A stretch of DNA of 64,000 nt, from assembly GCF_003461955.1 (NCBI RefSeq), contig NZ_QTYB01000009.1, positions 60,789-124,788 on the forward strand, written 5' to 3'. Position 1 is the first letter of the stretch. Each line of letters opens with the position of its first letter. Positions 1-8,854 of the stretch are shown here, piece by piece. The notes under the pieces are model-generated. The model saw only the letters and a program-made list of their open reading frames with translations, searched no databases and had not been told where the DNA came from. The translations under genes were made by a program, and so were the position numbers. This DNA comes from Ruminococcus sp. AM36-2AA. GTDB taxonomy: Bacteria; Bacillota; Clostridia; Lachnospirales; Lachnospiraceae.

Positions 1-90
1 AAAGCCATTTCCGCCTCCGAAACCGTTTCCGTCTCCGAAACCATTTCCACTTCCGAAACCGTTTCCTCCACCGAAACCATTTCCTCTCTG
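1..90 (-). repeat. Gly-Asn-Gly-Phe coding repeats in VWA protein tail
   Basis: Five near-identical 18-bp units encode (G-N-G-F-G-G/S/D) repeats at the C-terminal end of the VWA protein, running off the window. Third-base differences between units indicate an older, coding-level repeat rather than a recent slippage tract. Confidence 0.8.
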
Positions 91-2265
91 GCCACCATAT
101 GGACTGCCAGTATGGCTGATATCAAAATCACTTCCTCCAGATCCATAAATAGATCCGGACATTTTCTGTTCTTTTCCGACGATCAATGTCAGCACACTTC
201 CACCCTGCTCAGATGGGCTGACATACTGAATGGAAATTCTGTCGCCTTTTCTGACAGATTTTTTTACACCCTTTTCAGTGTCGATCTTCTGATTATCAAT
301 CTGGATCATGCCTGTTGTCTTTGGAAGCACACAGACTTCAATTCCATCTTTTAATGCTTTCAGCTTGATATTCTGTACCAGAGCCTGAAGGCCTGTACGC
401 ATAAACACTTCATTATATGTATTTCTTGCTACCTGATCCTCATTGATCACAGTCCCTAACAGCACTTCGGATTTTTTGCCCGGCAAAGTCATAGATACGC
501 TGCCTGGTGTCAGGCTCTGAAGAGCAGGCGGCAATGTGAGCTGCATAGTGAGCAGATCACGGAATTTCGGTTTCATTGCACGGAAAATGAAGAAAATTGC
601 AGCGATCACTGCAAGGATCAATACCAGTACTCCGATAACGATCGTCCATACGGATTTTACGTTTACCCGCATTGTAAATCGTGCGCTCTGTCCATATTCA
701 TCCGCAATACGGAGATTTACATCCTGACTACCATTTTTTAACGGAACGATCTGGAATGTTTTGGTATCTGGATTAAAGGAAACCTTCGCATTTATTTCAC
801 TGTCTTCTTCAATATCACAGTTAATCTTGGATGTTGCGTCGTATGTAGTGATCTCGTCCAGAGGAATTTCCTTGGTCTTTCCGAATGGTTTTCCCAACAG
901 TGATACTTTTTTCACATCTCCGCTTTTTACAGATAACGGAGTACTTTTTATGATCATCTTGTATGGGGTTGTTTCTTTTGAGAAACTTTCATTTCTTCCA
1001 TTAAGAACTACTTTTACTGTATAATCACCCGGCTTCTCTGCCTTCATGGTGTATTTGAACCTGTAGCTGTCTGTATCCATAGGGATCTGCTGTTCTTTTC
1101 CACTGGCATCTGTGATAATACAGGTAGCAGTTGCACCATACAGAAGATCATCATCTGAAATTATCTGATCTCCGCATTTCAGAAGTGCTGTCATATTGAT
1201 ATCATCACCTGTTTTCGGTGAAGATTTATCCACATCCAGAGTAAGGTTCATATCAAATGTGGTCAGCAGATTGATCTTGATCGAATCCTTTGCGTCGCCT
1301 GCCACACTTACAGTCCATTCACCTTTCTGCGGATTCTTAACCTTAATGGTCATATAACGTTTATCAGAAGATACCGTGATATTGTGTTCTTCATCCTGAG
1401 GTACTTCTTTTCCGGAAGGATCGATGATCTTCGGATCTGACACACCTTTTTCTGTAAGAATTACAATATTAGCCGCGTAAACGCTTGCATTGTCAACAGT
1501 AAAGTTTGTTGTATATCTTCCTGTTTTGGAATCATACTGGGAAGGAAGTTCCGCACTGCCGCCCTTTGTGTGGTCATTATAAATGTCTTCAATAATACCA
1601 TTCAGCTGATCTGAAGATTTTGTTTCATAGAATTTACCGCCTGTCTTCTCGGCAATATCGTTCATTGTAGCGGAATCCAGAGAACCATCATAATTCAGTC
1701 CGATGGTATATACCGGAAGGTTCAGAGATACTGCCTCTTTGAGAGTCTTGCTCAGTTCTTTCTGGGATTCTTCTACTGTACGTGGTCCTTTTGGAAGATC
1801 TGTTCTTCCGTCGCTGAGCAGAACGACCATCGGATTTCGTCCGGAATTAAAAGCCTTTCCCTCTTTCAGAAGTTTTACGGCTTCTGTAAGTCCCAGTGCG
1901 ATATCGGTATCATTATTGATATCATATTTGATCGCTTCCATGCCTTTTTTGAGTGTATCTTTTCCGGTGCTCAGATCGGTAAGTCCCACACTGTCAAGAA
2001 TAACATGGGAATAATATACATAACCGGCTCTTGTGCCCTCTGCACTGGATGCACACAGTTCTGTAAAGAGCTTTCCGGCAGTCGGTGCCATGTATTCCGG
2101 GTCTGCCCGCTCCATGGAACCACTTCCGTCGATGACATAAATGACATCCAGATTCAGATTGTCTTCTGTCGACGGTGTTGCTTCTTCTGCTTTTACCGGT
2201 ATTCCTGTCACACAGGTAACAACCAACAGCAAAAGCATTACTAAAAAACGCGCTGTCTTTTTCAT
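1..2265 (-). CDS. VWA-domain membrane-anchored surface protein (3' end cut by window)
   Basis: Reads as a secreted/membrane protein with an N-terminal signal peptide (MKKTARFLVMLLLL...), then a von Willebrand factor A domain with the metal-binding MIDAS motif DGSGS in the context VIYVIDGSGSMERAD at about residues 43-57. Long beta-sandwich-like segments follow, then one transmembrane helix near 585-660 (VWTIVIGVLVLILAVIAAIF). A cytoplasmic tail of about 190 residues ends in repeated G-N-G-F-G-x-G units up to the window edge. The start is set by a GGAGGGAAAAC ribosome binding site just before ATG. VWA domains bind ligands or partner proteins via a divalent cation. The in vivo partner cannot be told from sequence. 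At least 755 residues are present and the C terminus lies outside the window. Confidence 0.85.
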   Translation of the reverse strand, partial: MKKTARFLVMLLLLVVTCVTGIPVKAEEATPSTEDNLNLDVIYVIDGSGSMERADPEYMAPTAGKLFTELCASSAEGTRAGYVYYSHVILDSVGLTDLSTGKDTLKKGMEAIKYDINNDTDIALGLTEAVKLLKEGKAFNSGRNPMVVLLSDGRTDLPKGPRTVEESQKELSKTLKEAVSLNLPVYTIGLNYDGSLDSATMNDIAEKTGGKFYETKSSDQLNGIIEDIYNDHTKGGSAELPSQYDSKTGRYTTNFTVDNASVYAANIVILTEKGVSDPKIIDPSGKEVPQDEEHNITVSSDKRYMTIKVKNPQKGEWTVSVAGDAKDSIKINLLTTFDMNLTLDVDKSSPKTGDDINMTALLKCGDQIISDDDLLYGATATCIITDASGKEQQIPMDTDSYRFKYTMKAEKPGDYTVKVVLNGRNESFSKETTPYKMIIKSTPLSVKSGDVKKVSLLGKPFGKTKEIPLDEITTYDATSKINCDIEEDSEINAKVSFNPDTKTFQIVPLKNGSQDVNLRIADEYGQSARFTMRVNVKSVWTIVIGVLVLILAVIAAIFFIFRAMKPKFRDLLTMQLTLPPALQSLTPGSVSMTLPGKKSEVLLGTVINEDQVARNTYNEVFMRTGLQALVQNIKLKALKDGIEVCVLPKTTGMIQIDNQKIDTEKGVKKSVRKGDRISIQYVSPSEQGGSVLTLIVGKEQKMSGSIYGSGGSDFDISHTGSPYGGQRGNGFGGGNGFGSGNGFGDGNGFGGGNGF

Positions 2266-2504
2266 GTTTTCCCTCCATTTTCCCTTTTATCTGTGCCTAT
2301 TTTTCTTTAAAATTATCAATATTGCACAAATAAACAGCATATTTTTGAATACTGATATAATATATATACTTAATTATACTTCATCCTCAATTGCCACGCA
2401 ATGTTACAGTGCTATTATTTTCGACTATTTATGCCTTATTTCGAACAAATTATGCCTTTTACTTTTTTAATGCACTATAAAAAAGCAGACGAAATTTTTT
2501 TTAT

Positions 2505-2541
2505 AAAAAACTGCCACTTTTAACTAAAGTGACAGCTTTTT
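2505..2541 (-). terminator. Intrinsic terminator after ptsI
   Basis: On the minus strand a hairpin (CTGTCACTTT / AAAGTGGCAG, one mismatch) is followed by a run of T. It lies 17 bases beyond the ptsI stop. A T-run on the other strand too could make it bidirectional. Confidence 0.75.
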
Positions 2542-2557
2542 TTGCAACAATAATATT

Positions 2558-4174
2558 CTATTCCATCTCTCTTACGATCTTTCTGACCGGAAGAACAAAG
2601 GTCGGAGATACGGACAGTTCATCCAGTCCCATCTCCACGAATCTTTCAGTAAGTGTGGTGTCTGCGCCAAGCTCACCGCAGATTCCTGCCCAGATACCTT
2701 CTTTATGTGCATTGTCCACAACCATCTGGATCATACGGAGGACAGCCTCATGATGAGAATCATAAATGTTGTCCAGTTTTGCGTTCTGACGGTCGATTGC
2801 CAGAGTGTACTGAGTCAGGTCGTTAGTTCCGATACTGAAGAAATCAACTTCTTTTGCAAGAAGGTCACTGATCATAACAGCAGCCGGTGTCTCGATCATG
2901 ATACCCTGCTCCACATCATCACGGAACGGGATACCCTGCTCCGTAAGCTCTGCTTTCACTTCTGCTACGATCGCTTTGATCTGTTTTACTTCTGTTACGG
3001 AGATGATCATCGGATACATGATGGAAATATTTCCGAACATGCTTGCACGGAAAAGTGCACGCAGCTGTGTCTTGAATACTTCCGGACGGTCCAGACAGAT
3101 ACGGATCGCACGATATCCCATAGCCGGGTTCTCCTCATGTGCCATATTGAAATAATCGATCTGCTTGTCTGCTCCGATATCAAGGGTACGGATGATGACT
3201 TTCTTACCGGCCATGTTCTGTGCTACTGTCTTATAAACCTGGAACTGCTCTTCCTCTGTCGGATAATCTTCTTTCTCCAGATATACAAATTCGCTTCGGA
3301 AAAGTCCGATACCTTCCGCATCATTGGCAAGTACGTTGGCAACATCGCCGGTACTTCCGATGTTTGCATAAAGATGAAGCTTACGGCCGCTCTTGGTAAC
3401 AGTCTCTTTTCCTTTCAGTTCTTTGAGCATTGCACGCTGTGCAAGTTCATCTGCACGCAGGTCTTCGTATTTCTTAAGGGTTTCCGCATCCGGATCAACG
3501 ATCAGATTTCCGCTCTTTCCGTCTACAACTGCCATTTTTCCGTCCATGGACTCGTCGTATTCGATATTGATCAGTGCCGGAATGTTCATAGTTCTTGCAA
3601 GAATGGCGGTATGTGAGTTGGAAGAACCTTTTCTTGTAACAAATGCAAGTACTTTGCTCTTATCCATCTGTACGGTCTCACTTGGTGCAAGATCCTCAGC
3701 AACTACGATCACCGGTTCAGATGCCTCAAGTTCTCCATCTCCATGGCCGGAAAGTACACGTACCAGACGGTCAGAAATATCCTTCACATCAGCCGCTCTT
3801 GCTTTCATATAATCATCGTCCATCTGTGCGAACATTGATGAGAAGTTGTCGCCAGTTGTTGCAACCGCATATTCTGCGTTTACAGACTCTGTGCGGATAA
3901 TGTTGTGGATGGAATCAAGATAGTCATCATCATCAAGCATCATCTGATGAACTTCAAAGATTGCCGCTCCGGACTCTCCAACCTCCTGAAGAGCCTTGTC
4001 ATAAAGCTTCTGAAGCTGTGCCACAGCCTGCTCCTTGGCTGCCTCCACACGCTTTACCTCTTCTTCCGGATCCTCCACGTGAACACGTTTTACACTGGTG
4101 TCAACCTTCTGGAGGATTGAGATCTTGCCGATTGCAATACCGGAAAATACAGATTTACCTTCCAAAACCTTCAT
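2558..4174 (-). CDS. ptsI: PTS enzyme I (phosphoenolpyruvate-protein phosphotransferase)
   Basis: Enzyme I of the sugar phosphotransferase system autophosphorylates from PEP and passes the phosphate to HPr in the cytoplasm. The 538-residue length is normal. The HPr-binding N-terminal domain (about 1-145) is followed by the swivelling phosphohistidine domain with GSSNSHTAILAR, placing the active His at 188. The C-terminal PEP-binding TIM barrel contains GTNDLTQYTLAIDR and the catalytic Cys in GICGELGAD. The start has GGAGATAATTT upstream. No ptsH lies next to it, so HPr is encoded elsewhere. It has its own terminator and appears monocistronic. Confidence 0.97.
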   Translation of the reverse strand: MKVLEGKSVFSGIAIGKISILQKVDTSVKRVHVEDPEEEVKRVEAAKEQAVAQLQKLYDKALQEVGESGAAIFEVHQMMLDDDDYLDSIHNIIRTESVNAEYAVATTGDNFSSMFAQMDDDYMKARAADVKDISDRLVRVLSGHGDGELEASEPVIVVAEDLAPSETVQMDKSKVLAFVTRKGSSNSHTAILARTMNIPALINIEYDESMDGKMAVVDGKSGNLIVDPDAETLKKYEDLRADELAQRAMLKELKGKETVTKSGRKLHLYANIGSTGDVANVLANDAEGIGLFRSEFVYLEKEDYPTEEEQFQVYKTVAQNMAGKKVIIRTLDIGADKQIDYFNMAHEENPAMGYRAIRICLDRPEVFKTQLRALFRASMFGNISIMYPMIISVTEVKQIKAIVAEVKAELTEQGIPFRDDVEQGIMIETPAAVMISDLLAKEVDFFSIGTNDLTQYTLAIDRQNAKLDNIYDSHHEAVLRMIQMVVDNAHKEGIWAGICGELGADTTLTERFVEMGLDELSVSPTFVLPVRKIVREME

Positions 4175-4469
4175 GAAATTATCTCCTTCTGTTTTAATAT
4201 TTGCCCACTTATGGTGTATTATATCACACTATCCAAAGATTCTGCCATGATTTTTTTATGATCTGGAAAAAACCTGTAAAAATTCCATTTATGCTTTCTT
4301 TTTTTGCCATATATACAGCAAAAGTGACAAAATAAACGCTGCCATTCCGCGAAAAACACATTGTACCTGTTCTGCCTGGATGGGTGTCTTCGGAAGTACC
4401 AGATACCACTGGAAATTTTTTTTAACTTCTTTCCATTTTTTCGTCCAGAAGCCAAAATCTAACCACTGA
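4175..4469. other. Intergenic, no intact gene
   Basis: This AT-rich stretch between ptsI and the kinase remnant holds only short open frames with no ribosome binding site or family resemblance. The plus-strand frames are broken, consistent with decayed upstream parts of the kinase remnant that follows. Confidence 0.5.
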
Positions 4470-4718
4470 TCCGGAATCCAGTCTTTTTATGCCTGTACAG
4501 CTCAGATCCCGAATAAAAACGGTTCTCTGGGTCTTGTTATCCTCCACCCTCTGGATACACTGGAACATCAGATATTTTCTCAAAGAGCAGCTTTTGGGCT
4601 GGGGCTTTCCATTGCAAATGAAATCATTTCTCTCCAGAAGGGAAAGATCACTGTCTCAGAGACTCCCGGAGGCGGCGCCACATTTACAGTAATCCTTCCA
4701 GAACAGTCACTTTCTTGA
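4470..4718 (+). pseudogene. Histidine-kinase C-terminal remnant
   Basis: One open frame without a start codon ends at TGA 4716-4718. Its last 45 residues read [20 protein letters not shown] then a [11 protein letters not shown] ending, which is the G2-box and terminal strand of a HATPase_c domain of a sensor kinase. The N-terminal sensor, HisKA and N-box are absent, and an in-frame stop closes the frame upstream. It is most likely a relic of a two-component sensor. No response regulator gene is adjacent. Confidence 0.6.
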
Positions 4719-4745
4719 ATCCATAAAATATTGAGGCATAAAAAT

Positions 4746-4797
4746 ACCGGCCTCCAATCGTCAGATCTTCAGATCTGACTTTTGGAAGCCGGTACAT
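4746..4797 (-). terminator. Terminator after exporter operon
   Basis: A nested inverted repeat: the outer stem TACCGGCCTCCA/TGGAAGCCGGTA has one mismatch, and the inner stem GTCAGATC/GATCTGAC is perfect. It is followed on the minus strand by ATTTTTA. It sits just past the permease stop. Confidence 0.65.
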
Positions 4798-4831
4798 TGC
4801 TGTAAAAATGTATGCGTTTTTTTATTTGTAT

Positions 4832-6094
4832 TTACTCACTTCGAAGTGCATCGATAGGATTCAGGTTGGCTGCTTTCACAGATGGAAGAAGTCCGAAGAT
4901 CAGGCCGATCAGCATGGAAAATACTACAGAACCAATAATGGCTGGTATGCTGATGGCCGTTGGTGCCCCGGACACCTGCGCCACTACTTTTGACAGGATG
5001 ATACCAAGTACCACTCCTATGATTCCTCCGATACTGGTCAGCACCGAAGCCTCCGTCAGAAACTGCCCGAGAATAATATTTTTTCTTGCTCCAATGGCCT
5101 TTTTCAGACCAATCTCACTGGTACGCTCTGTGACAGATACCAGCATGATATTCATAACACCGATACCACCGACAAGAAGGGAGATACTTGCGATCCAGAT
5201 CAGCTGCTGATTTGTGCTTTCACTGAGTTTCTGCAGATTTTTGACCTTCTCCATGATATCTTCTGCTTTATATTTGAAATTGGATTTATTCTTCTCATTC
5301 TGGATTCCTGTATTCAGGACATCTTCTGCCGCTTTTCCCACTGAACTCATATTATCTGTACTGTCCGCACGGACTGTCACATTCTGAGGCTGATCAAACT
5401 TAAATGCCACAGGCCAGGTTGTATCCGGGATCATCACACTTCCCATAATAGTCTGAGAATATTCCTCATACTCGGACAATGTATTGATCTTAGGCATATT
5501 ATCCTCGCTCTGAGTGATCACGCCTACGATGATATAAGGTTCTGCTCCGATCTCGATGGTCTTTCCTACCGGATTTTCACTTCCAAAAATATTCTGCGCA
5601 GCATTGGAGTCCACCAGTGCAACCTTTCGATAGCTGTCATAATCCTTCTGCACAAAACCACGTCCGGACTGGACCAAATATCCCATCGTTTTCAGATAAC
5701 TGTTATCAATACCATATACTGTTCCGCCCTGAAAACTTGTATTTTTATAATAAACACTTGCGGACTGACTGCTGTAGTAAAATGTAGAACTGATCACATG
5801 GTCCAGATCTCCAATGGCTGTTTTCTGCGAATCGGAAATGACGGGCGGTGTGGCAGAACTTCCATAGGAGCCATAGTCCATGTCATAAGTGCTGTCTCCG
5901 TCATAGAGCAGCACCTGCACAGTATTGTTTCCGGAACCGATCAGGTCTTCCTTTATCTGTTCACTGGTGCCCTTAATCGTAGATACAATTGCAATAATAG
6001 ATGCAATACCAATAATAATACCAAGCATGGTCAGAAAGGATCTCATCTTATGTGACCATATTCCCTGAAATGCCAGGCGTATATTTTCAAGCAT
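4832..6094 (-). CDS. MacB-like ABC transporter permease
   Basis: A 420-residue FtsX/MacB-type permease. It has an N-terminal transmembrane helix (residues about 18-40, SFLTMLGIIIGIASIIAIVS), a large extracytoplasmic MacB periplasmic-core domain, and three C-terminal helices carrying the family's GGIGVMNIMLVSVTERTSEI motif and LPSVKAANLNPIDALRSE ending. It works with the ATPase encoded at 8183 and two adaptor proteins to export a substrate from the membrane outer leaflet. It is last in a four-gene minus-strand operon, 17 bases after the second adaptor. The substrate (peptide, antibiotic or lipid) is not shown by sequence. Confidence 0.93.
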   Translation of the reverse strand: MLENIRLAFQGIWSHKMRSFLTMLGIIIGIASIIAIVSTIKGTSEQIKEDLIGSGNNTVQVLLYDGDSTYDMDYGSYGSSATPPVISDSQKTAIGDLDHVISSTFYYSSQSASVYYKNTSFQGGTVYGIDNSYLKTMGYLVQSGRGFVQKDYDSYRKVALVDSNAAQNIFGSENPVGKTIEIGAEPYIIVGVITQSEDNMPKINTLSEYEEYSQTIMGSVMIPDTTWPVAFKFDQPQNVTVRADSTDNMSSVGKAAEDVLNTGIQNEKNKSNFKYKAEDIMEKVKNLQKLSESTNQQLIWIASISLLVGGIGVMNIMLVSVTERTSEIGLKKAIGARKNIILGQFLTEASVLTSIGGIIGVVLGIILSKVVAQVSGAPTAISIPAIIGSVVFSMLIGLIFGLLPSVKAANLNPIDALRSE

Positions 6095-6111
6095 GAAATT
6101 TCTCCTTCCTG

Positions 6112-8178
6112 TTATTCATTATACATATCATCCAATGTTACTTCTTTTGTCTTGGCACCTTCCTGTACCGTATTTCCGTAAGGAAACGCAAGAAGATCAT
6201 CCGACTTCAGACCTGAAGTTACAATGGCATAGTATCCGCTGTTTACGATACTGCCCACAGTAACCTGCTGTTTTTTCAGAGTTCCTTTTACATCTTTATA
6301 AACATAACTGGTTCCATTTTCTGTGCGGATAAAGGCCTTCATCACAACCAGGCTGCCTTTGGACAGTTTATTTGATTTCAGAGATATTGTCACATAATCC
6401 TGATCTGTAAACTGAAGCGACTGATCAGTGATCTCTGCATTAAAGGTATAGTAAGATACATTGGGATTGGAATCTCCTCCATAATAAAAATTATTGGAAG
6501 AATCCACCGGATAGTCTGAAACATTTAATACCTTTGCCTCAAAACTGCCGGAATCATAACTGGTACACTGGAGAAGAGTCCCCTCTTTCATCTGATCCCG
6601 CATCAGCTCACTGACTGTTCCGGTAACATAGAAACCATCTTTGCTCTTTACCTTCAAAAAAGCATCTCCATTATAGGAACCGGTTGCTTCATCTCCAATA
6701 TAGGCAACGGTTCCATCCAGCTTGCTTGTCACAAGTTTATTTTTTACTTTATTTTCCAGTTTGGTGATATTCAGATTACTCTCTTCAATATCCAGTTTCA
6801 GGCTTGAAACCTTATTTTTCTGGATCTTGATGGCATCTTCTCTGGTCATGGTCGTACTGTCCGTACTGTCATCTCCGTCACCACTGTCATCCGGAATTTC
6901 ATCGTCATCACCAGTATCATCGTACTTCATTGCATCATCCAAAGTAAATTCTGTCTCTGCATACATATAAACAGGATTTTCCAGAAGACTTCCATCGATC
7001 AGATAATATCCTGTACAGGAAAGTTTTCTGTCTTCAAAATCCGCAATGGTATCATTCTCATGAAATTCCAGCTGAAACCAGCTGCCACCTTTCTGAACTA
7101 CTTTTGTTCCGTCTTCACTGTATCCTGCCATCCGGTTAAAAAATGAACCCATGACAGTAACCTTGCCTTTTGCACTGCTCACCAGAAAAACATACGGATC
7201 ATCTTCTGTTCCGGTTCCTGTAAATGGCTGAGATGTATAATCCAGTTTCTGATAAAACTGCGGTTCTCCATCTGTGATTCCCGGAATTTCTTCTTCTGTT
7301 GCATTCGGATCAGGAAGTTCATTCGGCCCCAGTGTCGGTGTCGGCGTAGGTGATACGGAAGGTGTACTGTCATCTCCTGCATTCAGATCCGGCGTTTCAC
7401 CATCTGTAATATCATCTACCGCAGGATCCTGATAAGACGGATCCATGATAAGACCATCATCAGAAGAATCCTCATCTTCATCCAGCTGCTCACCGTCTGA
7501 AGTTTCCCCTGCTGCTGCCTCTTCCCCAGCAATGACATCTGCTTCCTGAGACTCTTCTGATGCGGAAGCTGTATCTGTAAACGCACTGAGAAGCAACGGC
7601 TGAGATGCCGACGCAAGATAACTTCCATCTACTGCAGTTCCCAGAGAACCGGTTGTGGACTGCATCTCATCATCACCGCTTCCATCAGAAGGAATATCCG
7701 TGCTTGTCATATTACTGTCACCGGTATTTCCATCTGTAGAATTCAGCTCTGTATCATCTGTGCTGTCCGTACTGTCCTCAATAGGTCCTCCGTTCTGAAG
7801 ACTTGTCAGACGGTTCTGGGCTTTTGTAAGATCCTGTTCCTGTTTCTGCAGTTTCAGCTTTGCAATATTCAGTTCCATCTCTACAAGCGTCATATCAAAG
7901 GAGATCAGATTGTCTCCTTTTTTTACATCATCACCCTGAGAAACGTAAATCTTCTCAATGATCATATCTTTATCCATATTTACATTCTGCGCAACATTTG
8001 TGGTGATGGTTCCATCCAGCGTTGTTTCCGAATACCAGTCTGTCATAAGGTTGCTGACACTTGTTACCGGTACTTCTGTCACCTTGGATTCTTTTACATG
8101 CATAAGACCTGTATAAATACCAGCTGATGCCAGTGCTGCGATCAATACACCGACAATTATTCTCTTCACCACTTTCAT
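6112..8178 (-). CDS. HlyD/MacA-like adaptor with large acidic insert
   Basis: A membrane-fusion-protein-like subunit of 688 residues starting at MKVVKRIIVGVLIAALASAG, one N-terminal helix. The biotinyl-lipoyl half appears at about 70-115 (GDDVKKGDNLISFDMTLVEME). A ~330-residue insert rich in Asp, Ser, Thr, Glu and Pro follows. The coiled-coil return strand and second lipoyl half then come near 480-560 (KLDGTVAYIGDEATGSYNGD), with a beta-barrel end. The ATG with AGAGGTGATAAC upstream at 8178 was chosen over the upstream in-frame ATG, which would run into the ATPase gene. MacA-type adaptors are usually about 350-400 residues, so the insert is unusual. Confidence 0.85.
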   Translation of the reverse strand: MKVVKRIIVGVLIAALASAGIYTGLMHVKESKVTEVPVTSVSNLMTDWYSETTLDGTITTNVAQNVNMDKDMIIEKIYVSQGDDVKKGDNLISFDMTLVEMELNIAKLKLQKQEQDLTKAQNRLTSLQNGGPIEDSTDSTDDTELNSTDGNTGDSNMTSTDIPSDGSGDDEMQSTTGSLGTAVDGSYLASASQPLLLSAFTDTASASEESQEADVIAGEEAAAGETSDGEQLDEDEDSSDDGLIMDPSYQDPAVDDITDGETPDLNAGDDSTPSVSPTPTPTLGPNELPDPNATEEEIPGITDGEPQFYQKLDYTSQPFTGTGTEDDPYVFLVSSAKGKVTVMGSFFNRMAGYSEDGTKVVQKGGSWFQLEFHENDTIADFEDRKLSCTGYYLIDGSLLENPVYMYAETEFTLDDAMKYDDTGDDDEIPDDSGDGDDSTDSTTMTREDAIKIQKNKVSSLKLDIEESNLNITKLENKVKNKLVTSKLDGTVAYIGDEATGSYNGDAFLKVKSKDGFYVTGTVSELMRDQMKEGTLLQCTSYDSGSFEAKVLNVSDYPVDSSNNFYYGGDSNPNVSYYTFNAEITDQSLQFTDQDYVTISLKSNKLSKGSLVVMKAFIRTENGTSYVYKDVKGTLKKQQVTVGSIVNSGYYAIVTSGLKSDDLLAFPYGNTVQEGAKTKEVTLDDMYNE

Positions 8179-8182
8179 GTTA

Positions 8183-8854
8183 TCACCTCTTTTCCTGCAG
8201 CTCACCATCACGGATCATAACAACTCTCTTGGCGTGTGCCGCAATTTCCGGATCATGCGTGATCATCAGTACAGATACTCCCTCATCATTCAGCTTCTGA
8301 AAAAGTTCCATGACCTGTGCTCCGGATTTTGTATCCAATGCTCCCGTAGGTTCGTCTGCAAGCAAAAGTTTGGGATTGTTTACAATCGCCCTTGCAATGG
8401 CAACTCGCTGCATCTGACCACCGGAAAGCTGATTCGGCTTAAAATTAACCCTGTCAGCAAGTCCTACACGCTCCAGCGCTTTCAAAGCACGTTCCCTGCG
8501 TTCTTTCTTTGGGACTTTTGCATAATTCAGAGGCAGCTCAACATTTGTCAGCGCACTCTGTCTTGGAAGCAAGTGAAAACTCTGGAACACAAAGCCTATG
8601 GTTTTCAAACGAAGATCTGACATTTCATTCTCCGTGCACTTTGCAATATCCTCTCCATTCAGGAGAAAAGTTCCTTTCGTAGGTTTATCCAGACAGCCGA
8701 TAATATTCATCAGTGTGGTTTTTCCAGAACCGGATGGTCCCATGATTGCTACATATTCACCCTCTTCCATCGAAAAATTCACATCTTTCAATACTGGAAC
8801 TGTCATTTTCCCCTGCTGGTAATCTTTATATATTCCCTTTAAATCCAAAATCAT
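8183..8854 (-). CDS. ABC transporter ATP-binding protein (MacB/LolD type)
   Basis: A 223-residue ATPase with Walker A GPSGSGKTT, Q-loop VFQSFHLLP, signature LSGGQMQR, Walker B LLLADEPTGALD and H-loop ITHDPE. The lid-type sequence FHLLPRQSALTNVELPL is typical of ATPases that pair with FtsX/MacB permeases. It starts 4 bases inside the end of the upstream adaptor gene (overlap 8851-8854) and ends 5 bases before the second adaptor, so all are translationally coupled. Confidence 0.95.
   Translation of the reverse strand: MILDLKGIYKDYQQGKMTVPVLKDVNFSMEEGEYVAIMGPSGSGKTTLMNIIGCLDKPTKGTFLLNGEDIAKCTENEMSDLRLKTIGFVFQSFHLLPRQSALTNVELPLNYAKVPKKERRERALKALERVGLADRVNFKPNQLSGGQMQRVAIARAIVNNPKLLLADEPTGALDTKSGAQVMELFQKLNDEGVSVLMITHDPEIAAHAKRVVMIRDGELQEKR

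Noticed and set aside
1..90. CRISPR-like array of short repeats
   Set aside because: Units are 18 bp, contiguous without spacers, and in frame as Gly-Asn-Gly-Phe coding repeats.
2705..3616. 303-aa open frame on the plus strand
   Set aside because: It is antisense to ptsI.
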